DNA from: Madurella fahalii
Taxonomy: Eukaryota > Ascomycota > Sordariomycetes > Sordariales
Assembly: GCA_029876055.1 (NCBI GenBank)
Contig: CM056878.1
Location: 2,914,001 to 2,978,000 of the forward strand
Direction: 5' to 3'
DNA length: 64,000 bases
Under the pieces are notes generated by a model. The model made no database searches. It was not told where the DNA came from and saw only the letters and a list, made by a program, of their open reading frames with translations. Positions 44,059 to 54,255 of this stretch are shown here, in pieces. Numbering within the stretch: the first letter of the stretch is position 1; every line of letters begins with the position of its first letter. A program made the position numbers and the translations under genes.

Positions 44059-45520
44059 TTAGTTTTGATTGATGTTGCTACCGTCCACACGGCTCGTGTA
44101 CTTCTTCGCCTCGATGGACTCATCAGGCCGCCACGTCTCGGCCAAGGCAAACGAGGGGTCCGGCTCGGGGAACCCACCTAGCGACTTTCTGACCTTGAGG
44201 ATCTCGTCCCTCAGCCGCCGCGCGACCTCTATCCTGATCTCCTGCGCCTCCCTGCCATACTTCAACTCCTCCGTCGCCAGCTCGCCGGGGAGCTGCGGTT
44301 GGGACGACCGTAGTTGGGACAGCGCCAGTGACGTCCCCTTTTCCTCCTTCTTCCAGGCCGTCCACGACGAGGAGGGCATCAACGATCCCAGACCCCAACC
44401 TCCCTTTTTCTGTTGCCGCTGCTCCTCCCCCACGCCGCCGCCACCACCCCCCCTAGTGCCACCGCTGCTGATTCTCTCCTGCTCCAGCCGAACCAAGCCC
44501 TCCCACCGCCTGCGCAGATCCCCAAACGTCGCCTCGTAGTCCAGCACCTCGCCGAACCCGACGCGCACCTTCTTGCCGATCCGCGGCAGGAACCGCGGGA
44601 ACGCCCGGTCCTCGGGCATGACGCGCTGCGTGCCGTCGATGAACATGGGCAGCACGTCCGGGGCCGGGTCCGACTCGAGGATCAGCCGCGCCACGCCCCA
44701 CTTGAAGTAGCGCAGGTCGGTCGACGCGTGCTGGTGCACCATGCCCTCGGGGAAGACGTGGACCCACGAGTGGCGGCGGTGCTGGGCGTGGGTCAGCGGC
44801 GAGGGGATGACGTCGGTGCCGGTTGTGGTGTACCAGGCCGGCGACTGCGGCGTGGGCGGAGAGGGCGAAGGCGGTGTGGAGAGGAGGCGGATGGCCTGGG
44901 CGACGCAGGGCTGGAACGGCCCGCCGAAGGGGGAGTGTTTGAGGCGGTGGCAGGGGAGGACCTGGCCATAGTTGAAGAAGCTCGAGAAGAGTCTTGCGGG
45001 GGGGGATGGGTTAGTCAGAGTGGCGGGTGTGAGGGACAGGGGGGGTTATAGAACATACTTGTTTGAGAAGCAAATGTCGTGAGCGCCGAGGGTCCAGCGG
45101 AGGTTGGAGGGGTCGAAGGCGTACTTGAGAGGGAGGAGGCCCCAGATTACCGGGTCATCAAGCCTGTATATGAGGGCATGAGTTGGGTGGTCGGGGTGGT
45201 TGATGAGGCGACATGTAGCTTGCTGGGACACTCACACACTGATGTGATTGGAGACTACGACCAGGTCAGCGCGAGTCGAAAATGAGCTCTGTTTGAACCA
45301 AGATAGGTAGGTCCGCACCAGTCAGGAGTCCACGTTGGCGCCTTGCGGGATCTCGGCGGCTCTCAAGCAACTCGAGGAACCTGGAGAGGCCCGTCACTTC
45401 GACCTTGTTGAATCCGTACAGGAAGCATTTTGATATGACGCCCGTCATGCCCATGATAATGGCCGATTTCACGCGCCATGAGAGGCTCGGTCTCTGGGGC
45501 GCTGGCGCTGGCGGCGACAT
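44059..45520 (-). CDS. TAZ1: Tafazzin, cardiolipin-remodelling acyltransferase
   Basis: Predicted 419-aa phospholipid-lysophospholipid transacylase of mitochondrial membranes that remodels cardiolipin acyl chains. Exons 45520-45319, 45254-45236, 45163-45059 and 44992-44059 sum to 420 codons; introns are 64, 72 and 66 nt. The acyltransferase motif NHISVLDDP gives HX4D at H71-D76, and motif III FPEG is at 189-192 (HVFPEGMVHQ). Also seen: GAHDICFSNK, LFSSFFNYGQVLPCHRL and DVLPMFIDGTQRVMPEDRAFPRFLPRIGK. Exon 2 is a 19-nt microexon that carries the catalytic His. A Ser/Pro/Thr-rich loop (about 149-175) and a Gly-rich insertion with a long tail make it longer than the roughly 380-aa yeast enzyme. 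The start region shares about 550 nt of promoter with NOSIP. Confidence 0.93.
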
Positions 45521-46069
45521 TGGAATCGGCCGATATTAGGCCTAATGATACTGGACTCTAAGGGTCTGGAGACGTGTCGTGAAGGGAACGGAAGGCAGAG
45601 GTTTCAGCGGATGGAAAAGACTGGATTGGAGGATGTCATGCGCTACATTGTCCCGTTGCCAGCAGTTTTTGGTTGTTATACCAGGCCCTCGTCCTCATTG
45701 CCCAGGAGCAATTGAACGGACCAAAGGCGCGAGATTTCTGAAAGGAATAGGAATGCCCGACGCCTTGGACAGATTTGCCGCAGGTTCCACCACTCAACAA
45801 ATGTAGTCGGAGATGGGTCATTCGAAAAAATAAAGTCGCGGGCCGCCGAGACGCGACCCGCTGCAAGGTTTTAGCATGTGTCCCACGGGTGTGACAGGGG
45901 TTGCCCCCCAGGCGCAGCTCGGACCACGCTTGCTGGCGCGAGGGAGCGAGTGCAGCGGGGAGCTCAGCTCTGCAGCTAAGTTCACTGTATTACGGTGCCT
46001 TAGAACCTACAATAGTGATCAACATTTGCAAACCCCAACTCTGCCTCAACACATCTACCCACGTTCGAC
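45521..46069. promoter_or_regulatory. Bidirectional promoter, tafazzin / NOSIP
   Basis: 549 nt between start codons of the divergent genes; both promoters must lie here. A G/C-rich patch is at 45.84-45.97 kb next to the NOSIP side. I cannot name bound factors. Confidence 0.6.
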
Positions 46070-47257
46070 ATGGCACACAGTAAGTTTCCCCGCCGCGATG
46101 ATAACCAAGATCTTGTCTGACTTCACAGGCAAAAGAAACACCAGCAGGCCCATCTTCACCTCGCACGAGCGGGCCATGGCCCGCGCGGCCTGGGGCTCCT
46201 CGTCAGCGCGCCTCTCCCGGGACTCGTTCCTGCCCTTCGCCTCATGCTGGTTATGCTACGAGCCAGCCATAGATCCGGTTGCCTGCGTTCATGGCGACAT
46301 TTTTTGTCGCGAGTGCGCCCTCAGCAACATCCTTGCCCAGAAGAAGGAGATCAAGCGCGCCGAAAAAGCCCGCGAGCAGGAAGAGCGCGAAGCACAGGAG
46401 GACAAGGCCCGTCGGGACGCCGAGGCTCAGGAGCGTGCCATTCGTGAGTTTGAGCTTACGCAGGCCGGACTCAGTATAAAGAGGAGCGAGAGTGCAATCA
46501 GTGCTGGAGGAGGAGAGCGGACGGAGCCACCTGGGCGAGATCTGGGAGTCGGTCAAGGCGGGCTGGAGAATAGTGCCAAGCGCGGCGAGAAACGCAAGTT
46601 CTCGCTTGATCCGGACGAAGTTGCCCGGATCGCCGCAGAGGAACGGGCAAAGGCGAGGAAAGCCATTGACGACGAAAAGGTAGGTTAGAGCATTATCGAT
46701 CCGCAACCCTGAACGTACCCCGGGTTGACAGCATTGTGCAGGCATCAAAACCAACACTGCCGTCATTCTGGTCGCCGTCGGTAACACCATCTTCAAACAC
46801 AAACAATGTCCTACACGAGGTGAAAAGGAAGGTCAAGGCACAGCCAACATGTCCGGCGTCATCAGACGAGAAGCCGCACTACTACTCACTGCACACGCTA
46901 GTCACCGTCAACTTTACAGAAGAGACGGACTCGGAAACGAAGAAAACGCAAAGAGTATGCCCAGCCTGTAAAAAGGGCTTGTCAAACTCGTCCAAGGCGA
47001 CCCTGGCGAAGCCCTGCGGCCACGTCCTCTGCAAGAACTGCGTGGATCAATTCATGAAACCGGCTGACTCGGGTTCCATCCGCTGCTATGTTTGCGAAGC
47101 TGACCTCACAGAGAAGAAAGAGTCTCCCAAGAAGGAGGGCAAAGCAGAAAAAGACAAGATCCGTCCCGGACTGGTGGAGCTGCGACGTGAAGGCACCGGT
47201 TTCTCAGCCGGCGGCAACAGCCAAGTCAAGAAGGACACAGTGACATTCCGATGCTGA
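46070..47257 (+). CDS. NOSIP-type RING/U-box protein
   Basis: Predicted 358-aa homologue of nitric oxide synthase-interacting protein, an E3 ligase family found in spliceosomal complexes. Exons 46070-46079, 46129-46679 and 46742-47257; introns 49 and 62 nt. The first coding exon is only 10 nt (MAHS). The N-terminus follows the family: SKRNTSRPIFTSHER, RLSRDSFLPFASCWLC, then the incomplete U-box CWLCYEPAIDPVACVHGDIFC and ILAQKKEIKRAEKAREQEE, leading into a charged coiled coil. The C-terminal RING-like half has CPACKKGL, KPCGHVLCKNCVDQF and CYVCEADL. The cytosolic NOS partner of the animal protein has no clear fungal counterpart, so the ligase/spliceosome role is the likelier one (inference). 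Confidence 0.9.
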
Positions 47258-47360
47258 GGTTCGATTGAACAGGCACTGTGGATGATGCCAATTGAGCACC
47301 AACTCTGGATTCGAACAGGCCATTACAAGCCTCAAGTTTTTCTTCTCCGCAAGGCTTTCT

Positions 47361-48617
47361 CTAACTGCCGCTCGACAGACCCGCCACCATCTTCTGTCCA
47401 CGTTCAAATGCGCCCGTTACATTACGGACCCCGCGGCAGACCTCGTTAGTCCCCAGTGACGAGGCTCGAAGGTACCGCTTGCGCATCTCATCTCGAGCAC
47501 CGCGCACCCTCCCAGACAGTCTTGACTTAAGCTGGGGATACCTCTTTAGCGCGGCCAAGATGGCAAAATAGAGCTGCAAAATAAACCGATGGATGACATC
47601 CTTGGACAACATGGTTGTGCCGTGAGTGAAGAAACCCTTCAGAAGCTCTCCGCCAATGCCATCGTATAGCGCCCTGACACCCTCGGCCCTCGCTATCCTC
47701 ACCACGGTCGCGAAAATGGTATCTTTCACGATGCTGCTACGGCTGTCCTTTCCTGTCTCCTCGGCCTCCCCTTTCCCGTCCTCTGGCGCTGCCGACACCT
47801 GGACCCTCGCCTTGGCGATCTGAAACGGATATGTCACGGACATGGCAACAACTTTACTCAGCGCCGCTAGGATGAACGTCGTGCTCGCGCCGGGCTCGTC
47901 CCATCTCTCCCGCGGCACCAATGCGCGCTTGAAGATCTGCTGTAGGAAAAAGGTTAGGCTGGGGTTGAGCGTTAGCACCAGGCTCGCCGAGTATCCCGCC
48001 CACAAGCCAAGCAGGCCGCGCTCCCTTCTGATCTCGGAGATGATTTGGCCGCATGTCAGGTCTCGCTGCGAGGCGCCTCCTTGGTTTAACTCGGAGCTCG
48101 CATCAAGTAAGCTAGCCGTTTGTCTTCGCGTCACGACATTGCTTATAGGCGTCGTGAAGAGCTTGGCGCATGCCCCTGCTGCGGCGCCAATGGCGAGCTC
48201 CTCAGCGGCCAAGAGATGAGGCGCGCTGGTGCCGTTGCGGACTACCAGCCTTCGCGCGCGGAACCACTTTTTGATCCTGTCAGCCTCTCGTCCATCACCA
48301 CTCGTGGAAGGCAAACTCACCGAATAGAACAAAAAGAACAAGAAGGAATCAGCAGCTGACTTGCCCAGGTCTGCCCCCAGCCCGGCAAAGAATGCAGTGA
48401 TACCGCCCTCTTTGGCATATATGCTTGCGAAGGCGTCCAGGATGCCGCGGTAGCCGTCCGCAGCCCCGATGCTCCCGTCTGCGCGCAGCTGCCGCTGGAC
48501 CTTGAGCCGTGTATTGACTAGATCTAAAGGGTAGGTTGCCAGCGTCGAGACGACGGTGCCACCCGCGCCAGAGGCTGCGTGCCCTATCGAAGGGAGGAGT
48601 TTGGATGCGCGGGGCAT
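47361..48617 (-). CDS. SLC25 carrier, possibly peroxisomal adenine nucleotide type
   Basis: Predicted 418-aa mitochondrial carrier family protein, read without introns. Three repeats are visible by their signatures: YPLDLVNTRLKVQ (P30), TTPISNVVTRRQ (P157) and TYPFQIAKARVQ (P264). The strict Px[DE]xx[KR] motif is degenerate in all three, which is common in peroxisomal members (PMP34/PMP47/ANT1 type); the family is certain, location and substrate (ATP/AMP or CoA/NAD) are inference. Between repeats 1 and 2 the sequence VSLPSTSGDGREADR is bounded by GTGAGT and GACAG and looks like an intron, but removing 44 nt breaks the frame; removing 36 nt (to GAG/GCTGAC) would keep it yet be very short. I therefore keep it as coding. 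The 3' end lies 103 nt from the NOSIP stop (convergent). Confidence 0.82.
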   Translation of the reverse strand: MPRASKLLPSIGHAASGAGGTVVSTLATYPLDLVNTRLKVQRQLRADGSIGAADGYRGILDAFASIYAKEGGITAFFAGLGADLGKSAADSFLFFLFYSVSLPSTSGDGREADRIKKWFRARRLVVRNGTSAPHLLAAEELAIGAAAGACAKLFTTPISNVVTRRQTASLLDASSELNQGGASQRDLTCGQIISEIRRERGLLGLWAGYSASLVLTLNPSLTFFLQQIFKRALVPRERWDEPGASTTFILAALSKVVAMSVTYPFQIAKARVQVSAAPEDGKGEAEETGKDSRSSIVKDTIFATVVRIARAEGVRALYDGIGGELLKGFFTHGTTMLSKDVIHRFILQLYFAILAALKRYPQLKSRLSGRVRGARDEMRKRYLRASSLGTNEVCRGVRNVTGAFERGQKMVAGLSSGS

Positions 48618-49007
48618 TTTCTGAGGGATGGTGAGGAGTGCCCGGCAAGTAAGGCGATGTTGAATTGGATTCCAGTTCTACTTCTAGGCAAACATGCAGC
48701 CATGCCACTTGTATGATCTCTACATTATTTCCTGCTCGTGAGAGCCGAGGTGGGTGTGTACTAGCAGAGGTGCCAACGACGTCATCTCGACGGAGTGCCC
48801 TGGTCCGGATCCCGGCCGAGCCATGCCGTGTCAATCCAACCCACTGCCCAGACCCGACCTGTGAACCGGGATACACACTTTACAAAGAGCAGGTAAATGT
48901 GCCTTAAGGTGAGGAATGCTGCGTATATGCATGTAATCACTCGGGAAATTTCGCATAACCCTTTGTTATTCTTTTCTTAACCCTCCCCTCCCGGATGGCA
49001 TGATCTA

Positions 49008-49049
49008 GGGACTGCTAAGCGACACTCTACCAACTGAGCCACACGGCCC
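49008..49049 (-). other. tRNA 5'-half-like segment (box A present, box B absent)
   Basis: On the minus strand the segment starts GGGCCGTG, followed by TGGCTCAGTTGGTAGAG, a perfect A-box and D-arm, then TGTCGCTTAGCAG, which resembles an anticodon arm with AGC. No TTCGA T-arm and no 3' strand of the acceptor stem follow within 100 nt, so it is not a working tRNA gene. Most likely a truncated tRNA relic or a tRNA-derived element head. Confidence 0.5.
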
Positions 49050-49151
49050 AGTACGATGAGAAGCGAGAAGCAGAGGCTGTGGAATACCATCGGCAGGGAC
49101 GGTGGAGAAGACGGGCACAAACCATCTTATCAATACCCAGCGTATGTACAA

Positions 49152-49174
49152 GGGTAGGGTATGGTAGGGTAGGG
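49152..49174 (+). repeat. GGGTA-rich tract with G-quadruplex pattern
   Basis: Four GGG runs with loops TA, TATGGTA and TA in 23 nt, followed by more GTAG units. It fits the simple G3+N1-7 quadruplex rule. Not a telomere remnant: units are GGGTA, not TTAGGG. Confidence 0.6.
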
Positions 49175-49545
49175 TAGAGTAGGTATCCACAGCAAAACCA
49201 GGCAGGGAAGACGGAAAGTGGCGGAAGGGAAGTGAGTGGGCTAGCGGGAGAAACGAAGAAGAAACTTCCACATAGAATGGGTTAGGGGTATATATAAAAT
49301 GTGATAATACAAATCCACCGCCCGCATTTCGGTATGACAGAAGAACAATGAAATACGGAGAAACAATATCCAATGCCTGCTATCCCCCTCCAATCCAAAC
49401 GAACGCCGCCGCCCTTCCATGGTTCCTGCCCCGTCCCAATAAAGACATGGATGGAAAAAAAAAGGGGGAAAGAAAAAGAAAGGTCCATGACGCCACCCGG
49501 TTGTATGCACACATGTCCGATCTACCCTGCACACGGCTCCGCGTC

Positions 49546-50944
49546 TTACGCCCGACCCGTCACAGACGGTCGTCGCGGCGGTGGCCCCGAGAGACTGAAA
49601 CTTGAAGAGCGGCGCGAGAAGTCGCCGCCGCCGCCAACCACAGCCGTGTCGGGCTCGCCCGGTGCATCCTCATAATCGTACAGGCCCGGATGGCCATCCG
49701 GCAGCCTCTGGGCACCGTAGCCAACCACTTTGAAGATATTGACCCGGCCGCCGTTGGTGGCGGTCTGCAGCTGCTCGTGGAGCCGCGCGAGCTGATATTG
49801 GCGCTTGATGGGCGCAAACACGGGCTGCGGCACCACGGGCTGCGGGTTCCAGGTGGCTAGCGCGCTCATCACGGCGGCCGTCTCCTCGTCGCTGTCGACC
49901 GCCCCGGCATTGGCATCGTCCTCGTCCTCCAGGGGCGCGTTGGCGTCGATGGCCGCCTTTTGCTGCTTGGCCTGGTTCTTCTTCTGGTACGCCATCAGGA
50001 GCATGTCGTACGGCAGCGACCGGCCCGGCACGGCGCGCTTCGCGCTCATGCTGTGGCTCTTGCACGTCAGCGACCGGGCGCAGGGCTGGCCGTTGGGCAG
50101 CAGCACGCCGCACTGCCGCTCGACGTCGACGGGGCCCTTGGGCTTGGCCACCTTGGGCTTGGGCTCGTCCTTCTTCTTCTTGGCTTTGCCCTTGTCGAGC
50201 TCGCCGTCGGCCTTGCGCTTCTTGCCCGCCACGTCCGTCTTCTTGCCCGCCGCCTTCTTGGCCGTCTTGCCCGGGATGCCGCCCTTTTGCTCGTCGTCGT
50301 CGTCGCTGTCGCCGTCACCACCGCGCCCCGCGCCGTCCTCGTCCGCCTTGCGCGCCTCCTCCTCCCGCGCGGCCTCCTTTAACCGCTCGCGCGCCTCGCG
50401 CGCCTCCTTCTTGCGCTGTGCTTTTTCCTTTTTGATCTTCAGGCAGTTGGCGATGTGGTCCTTGGCGGCGGTCCGCGTGACGCCCTTCTTACAATGCTTG
50501 CATTGCTGCAGGTCGGGAGGGTCCTCGACGGGGCGGCCGCTACCAAATGTCTCGCGGCTCGAGTCGTCTAGCTGGTTGATAACGGGGCTGGGGGAGGCGG
50601 CGGTGATCGCGCCATCTTTGGATTTCTTCTTGTCGTCTTGCGAAGAGTTAGACTAACTGTAGCGCTCCGCACAAAGGAGGAGCATGTGGAAGGACAGGGC
50701 GGACGAACCATCAATGACATTAGCTTCCTTCCAATTGCCGGGCTTAGCCTGCTTTGGGAGCGGTCTCTTGAGCTTGACTTTGCCCCACGATTGCGGCTTC
50801 GAGGGAGTGACCGAGTTCTTGGCCGAGGCAACCTTGATGGTGGCCTCCTCATCTGCTAAATCGTAGAGAACATAGGTTAGCTTTCGCCGAGCGTTGGACG
50901 GAGCGCAGCTCGGAGGGGCCAGCAGAACCTTTGCGCGATTCCAT
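49546..50944 (-). CDS. SGF73: SAGA complex subunit Sgf73 (ataxin-7 / SCA7 domain)
   Basis: Homologue of yeast Sgf73, which anchors the H2B deubiquitinase module (Ubp8-Sgf11-Sus1) to the SAGA coactivator. Best model is three exons, 50944-50929, 50855-50709 and 50636-49546 (417 aa). Seen: the basic N-terminal WGKVKLKRPLPKQAKPGNWKE, the first zinc finger CKHCKKGV...DHIANC, a long Lys/Arg/Glu helix, an acidic patch (DSDDDDEQK), Lys-rich linkers, and the SCA7 domain (VERQCGVLLPNGQPCARSLTCKSHSMSAKR...GRSLPYDMLLMAYQKKN). The C-tail contains YGAQRLPDGHPGLYDYED, also typical. Intron 2 uses GTTCGT/GCAAG; intron 1 uses a weak GTTCTG donor, so the true start may differ. Body and C-terminus are sure. Confidence 0.85.
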
Positions 50945-52106
50945 CGCGGTCGGGGTGAATCGACAGTTGTGTTATCAAGGTCCCGGTGAACAGAAATCCG
51001 TAAGAGGCACGGTTGCGGGCGACAGACAAGTATTGCCCGCCTCCGGTGACTCTTTGTTCTTTGTGTCTCGATGGCTTGAGGTTAAAACGGCAGCAATGGC
51101 GCCAGGCGACCGCGACGAGGCTTGGAGTTAGAGTTATCGATAAGCAGGTTTCGGGGCGTTCAATGGTCCCCACAAATCTGCCAAGCCCGGAAAGAGAGAG
51201 AGAGCGTTACGGGTTCACAAGCCACACTGACAACCACCTGATCACCCGATGCCGCTTGACTTTACCTGTGGCTGACGCCCTAGGTATTTCTGGAAAATAT
51301 CGATCTCAGCCATTACCACTAGCAGCGAATCGCGGCTTTAATACTGTCTAACTTCCGATCTCGCTTAGAGAAATGCCATCCTCACTCCATACCGCTGTTC
51401 TGCCCTTCAATTTCTCGCTCGGTTGGTAGGAAAGGAAAAGAGTCCAAACCTCGTCAAGTACTGCTCCTAGGACGAGTTACCAGAGATGCCGATACCTATA
51501 CGCGGCCTACTTTCTCACCAGGACCCCCACTAAACATGCCATATCACCTATTACCCGCGCTATTGAACCCAAAAGATCATTCCGTACACATGCTCATTGA
51601 CCAGTTTACGCCCAACTGAGAGCCAATGCGTATCTAGCCCGGGCAGAGAATCGGTCCAAGGAAAAGGCTAGGAGACTGTCGTCCAAGGTTCCCCTTTGGG
51701 TGCGCTGCAACAACTAGACCTGCACAAGGAAGCGGCCGCGTAGCTGTGCATCTTCGCTCACGACGCCGCGGTTCGATGGGTTAAGGATGATTCACTGATC
51801 TCCAATTCGGATACAACCAGTTGGTATCTTGAAGCCGGCTCATCGGTTTGGCATTCAGATACAGCTGGTCAAAAGGTTGATGATTCATTGGTTGCGCGGT
51901 CGACTGTATGTAATATTTGGGCATCCATCGCTCGGCTGTTGCCACGAAGGGCAGTTGTCGCTAAGTTGTACTGGGAGTTCCGCTGACTGCAGAGCCGGAT
52001 ACAGGGGCCAAACCACCCCACCAGCCACGCTCGACTGCTGCTTCCAGAGGCTGTTGGTATGGGGAAGTTGACCGCCCGACGCCGGAATCATCATCGACCG
52101 CCCCAT
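50945..52106. other. Intergenic
   Basis: 1.16 kb holding the SGF73 promoter and the PHO85 3' end. No gene seen. Confidence 0.5.
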
Positions 52107-53168
52107 CTAGTAGCCGCCATAGTTTCCTTGACTCGGGACCGTCTGCTGATAACCACCATGGGGATGCATCATCGGCTGCTGTGCTTGGTGGTGCTGGGGG
52201 TGCTGTTTTTGTACCCCGACCAGATCGTGAAACCATTGATGAGTCAATGCGTCGGCAGCAGTGATGCGGAGCTCTGGCCGCACCTGCAGCATGCGCTGGA
52301 GCAGGTCGATACCCAGGGGGTCGATCTGGGGCAGGATGGTGTTGAGCGGCTGCGTCGCGTACATCTGCCAAGTCGTCTTGTACTCGGGAAACTGCGAAAG
52401 CCCTGGCCAAGTCCTCTCAGTCGGCGTCCCCATGATGCGGAAGATGCGAATGATCTGGTCCTCGTTCGTCGTCCCTGGGAACAGCGGTCTCCCGGAGAAC
52501 ATCTCGGCCATGATGCAGCCGGCCGACCAGATGTCGATGCTCGTGTTATAAGTTCTGCTACCGAGCAAAACGTCGGGTGCGCGGTACCAGAGCGTCACGA
52601 CTTCATTCGAGAAGGTGTTGACGGGAATGCCGAAAGCACGGGCAAGGCCGAAATCCCCCAACTTGAGCTGGCCCTTGCTGTTGATCAACAGGTTCTGCGG
52701 CTTCAGATCCCGGTGTAGGACCCGATTCTTGTGGCAGAAATCAATCCCCTTCAGCAGCTGGTACATGAAGGACTTGATGACCATTGGCTTCAGCGCTCCT
52801 CTATCGCCATGCGTGTCCATGTATTTTTTCAGGTCACCATCCATGTACTCGAAGACGAGCATCAGCTTGTTCTCGGTGTGGATAACATCGTGGAGCGCGA
52901 CAATGTTCTCGTGCTTCAGCTCCTTCATCAGCGAAATCTCGCGGATGGCCGTGCTAGGGGTGCCTTCCTCCGAGTCTAGGTGGATCTCCTTGAGAGCGAC
53001 AAGGTCGCCCGTCTGGCGGTTGCGGCCCTTGAAAACCTAGATAAGCCGTTAGTAAAGGCGTGTGATAATGGCTAGAACGCCGACGTGACCATGACTCACT
53101 GTAGCGTAGGTGCCCTCGCCAAGCTTCTCCAGCTGCTGGAACGAGTTAGGATGCCTCTTACCATCCAT
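52107..53168 (-). CDS. PHO85: Cyclin-dependent kinase Pho85
   Basis: Predicted 332-aa Pho85-type CDK, which with Pcl-like cyclins controls phosphate response, glycogen, polarity and cell cycle. Exons 53168-53100 and 53036-52107, intron 63 nt, inside the Gly-rich loop (GEGTYAT / VFKG). Visible kinase features: K39 in LVALKEI, cyclin-binding helix PSTAIRE at 50-56, HRDLKPQN at 131-138, DFG at 151-153, activation segment FGIPVNTFSNEVVTLWYRAPD, and SAGCIMAEM. The C-tail after WFHDLVG is Gln/His/Gly-rich (HPQHHQAQQPMMHPHGGYQQ) and extends beyond yeast Pho85. Start at MDGKRHPNSFQQLEKL matches the family. Confidence 0.95.
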
Positions 53169-54255
53169 GGTTTCGGTGCGGCGCTGAGAGCTCGAACGTT
53201 CAATCTGGCGACCAGGGCTGGCTTGTATGAGAAAATGGGCAATCGGCGGGGGTTGTGGGAGCGACGTGTGGCGGGGATCGAACAGGACGCTGCCGATAGT
53301 TATAATCTTGCCAAAGGCGCCGGGCTGCGTCTCGAGGGGCGTTGCCCGCTGAGGTGCGTGAGAAGCCGTATTTAGAAAGCAGAGATGCCCGATGCGTCTC
53401 TGCGACAAGACGAGCGCTAGCCCAACCCGATATGTGGTATGAAGTAGGTTTGAGGGAGGGTTCAAGCACGGAATCGGTGGCGTGCGTACCCCGCAGACCG
53501 TCGATCGTTTCTGGGCAAGTGCAGAAGAGTGGTGAAGGGAAAGAGAATGTCAAATCGGAGACTGCACGGCTCTGAAAAGACAAGTTGTTTCCGGTCAAGA
53601 GATGGATGTTTCCGAAGCCAACCGAAACACCTACGTCGGGTCGCTCTGGACAGACCGGGCGAGGCCGTTGCGGCGGGTATTGAGTGGAACGAACCAACTC
53701 CGCACAGCAGCAGTCTTTCAGGTCTGACATTTCAGCCCTTTCAGGTACCCCGCCACCCCACCAACCCGCTCAGATCTTGGTTCTCCATTATTTTGTACTA
53801 TTTGTAGTGCGGGGCCTTTTTGCAGGGCCAGGCCGAGTTTCGAGATGTTGCTTGCCGCCCGCTGCGTATTATACAGTAGAGCATCAGGACAATTCGAATC
53901 ATGTTCGGGTCTATTTTTGTTTGGCGGCACACTACGTTCATTAGTTGGTTTCTGCCAACTGCCAACCCTGGTTTCCCGCTATTCTACACGTCCTTGATCC
54001 TTCGCCTCACCATTTCAACTCTCCTGGCTTAACTCGAGTCAAGCAGGAATGTTCCCCTAAGAAGCCACTCTTGGTAGCTACAAGCCGAGTGCCGTTCTCC
54101 TCGACGATGCAATGCGCACGAGCACGCAACAAGCATTGGGTTGCTGCAGAGTACAGTTCTCTCACAAGCAAACCAGGTGAAACTGCCCTTGGCGCGTCGA
54201 GTTGCCCAATATGCCCCATCTCGCCGGACCGTGTTGCGACTGAGCGGTCTGCGTA
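53169..54255. other. Intergenic
   Basis: 1.09 kb with the PHO85 promoter and the 3' end of the glutaminyl cyclase gene. No gene seen. Confidence 0.5.

Larger units (their letters stand above)
48618..49545. other. Intergenic with tRNA-like fragment and G-rich tract
   Basis: No protein gene seen between the SLC25 start and the SGF73 stop (both minus strand). Contains the tRNA 5'-half-like segment (49008-49049) and a GGGTA-type G-rich tract (49152-49174). The last 250 nt are probably SGF73 3' UTR. Confidence 0.5.

Noticed and set aside
48275..48325. 44-nt intron in the SLC25 gene
   Set aside because: Removal shifts the frame and gives a stop within about 25 codons, while the unspliced frame runs through all three carrier repeats.
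49805..50656. 283-codon plus-strand open frame
   Set aside because: Ser/Leu-rich antisense shadow of SGF73, whose zinc finger and SCA7 domain are unmistakable.
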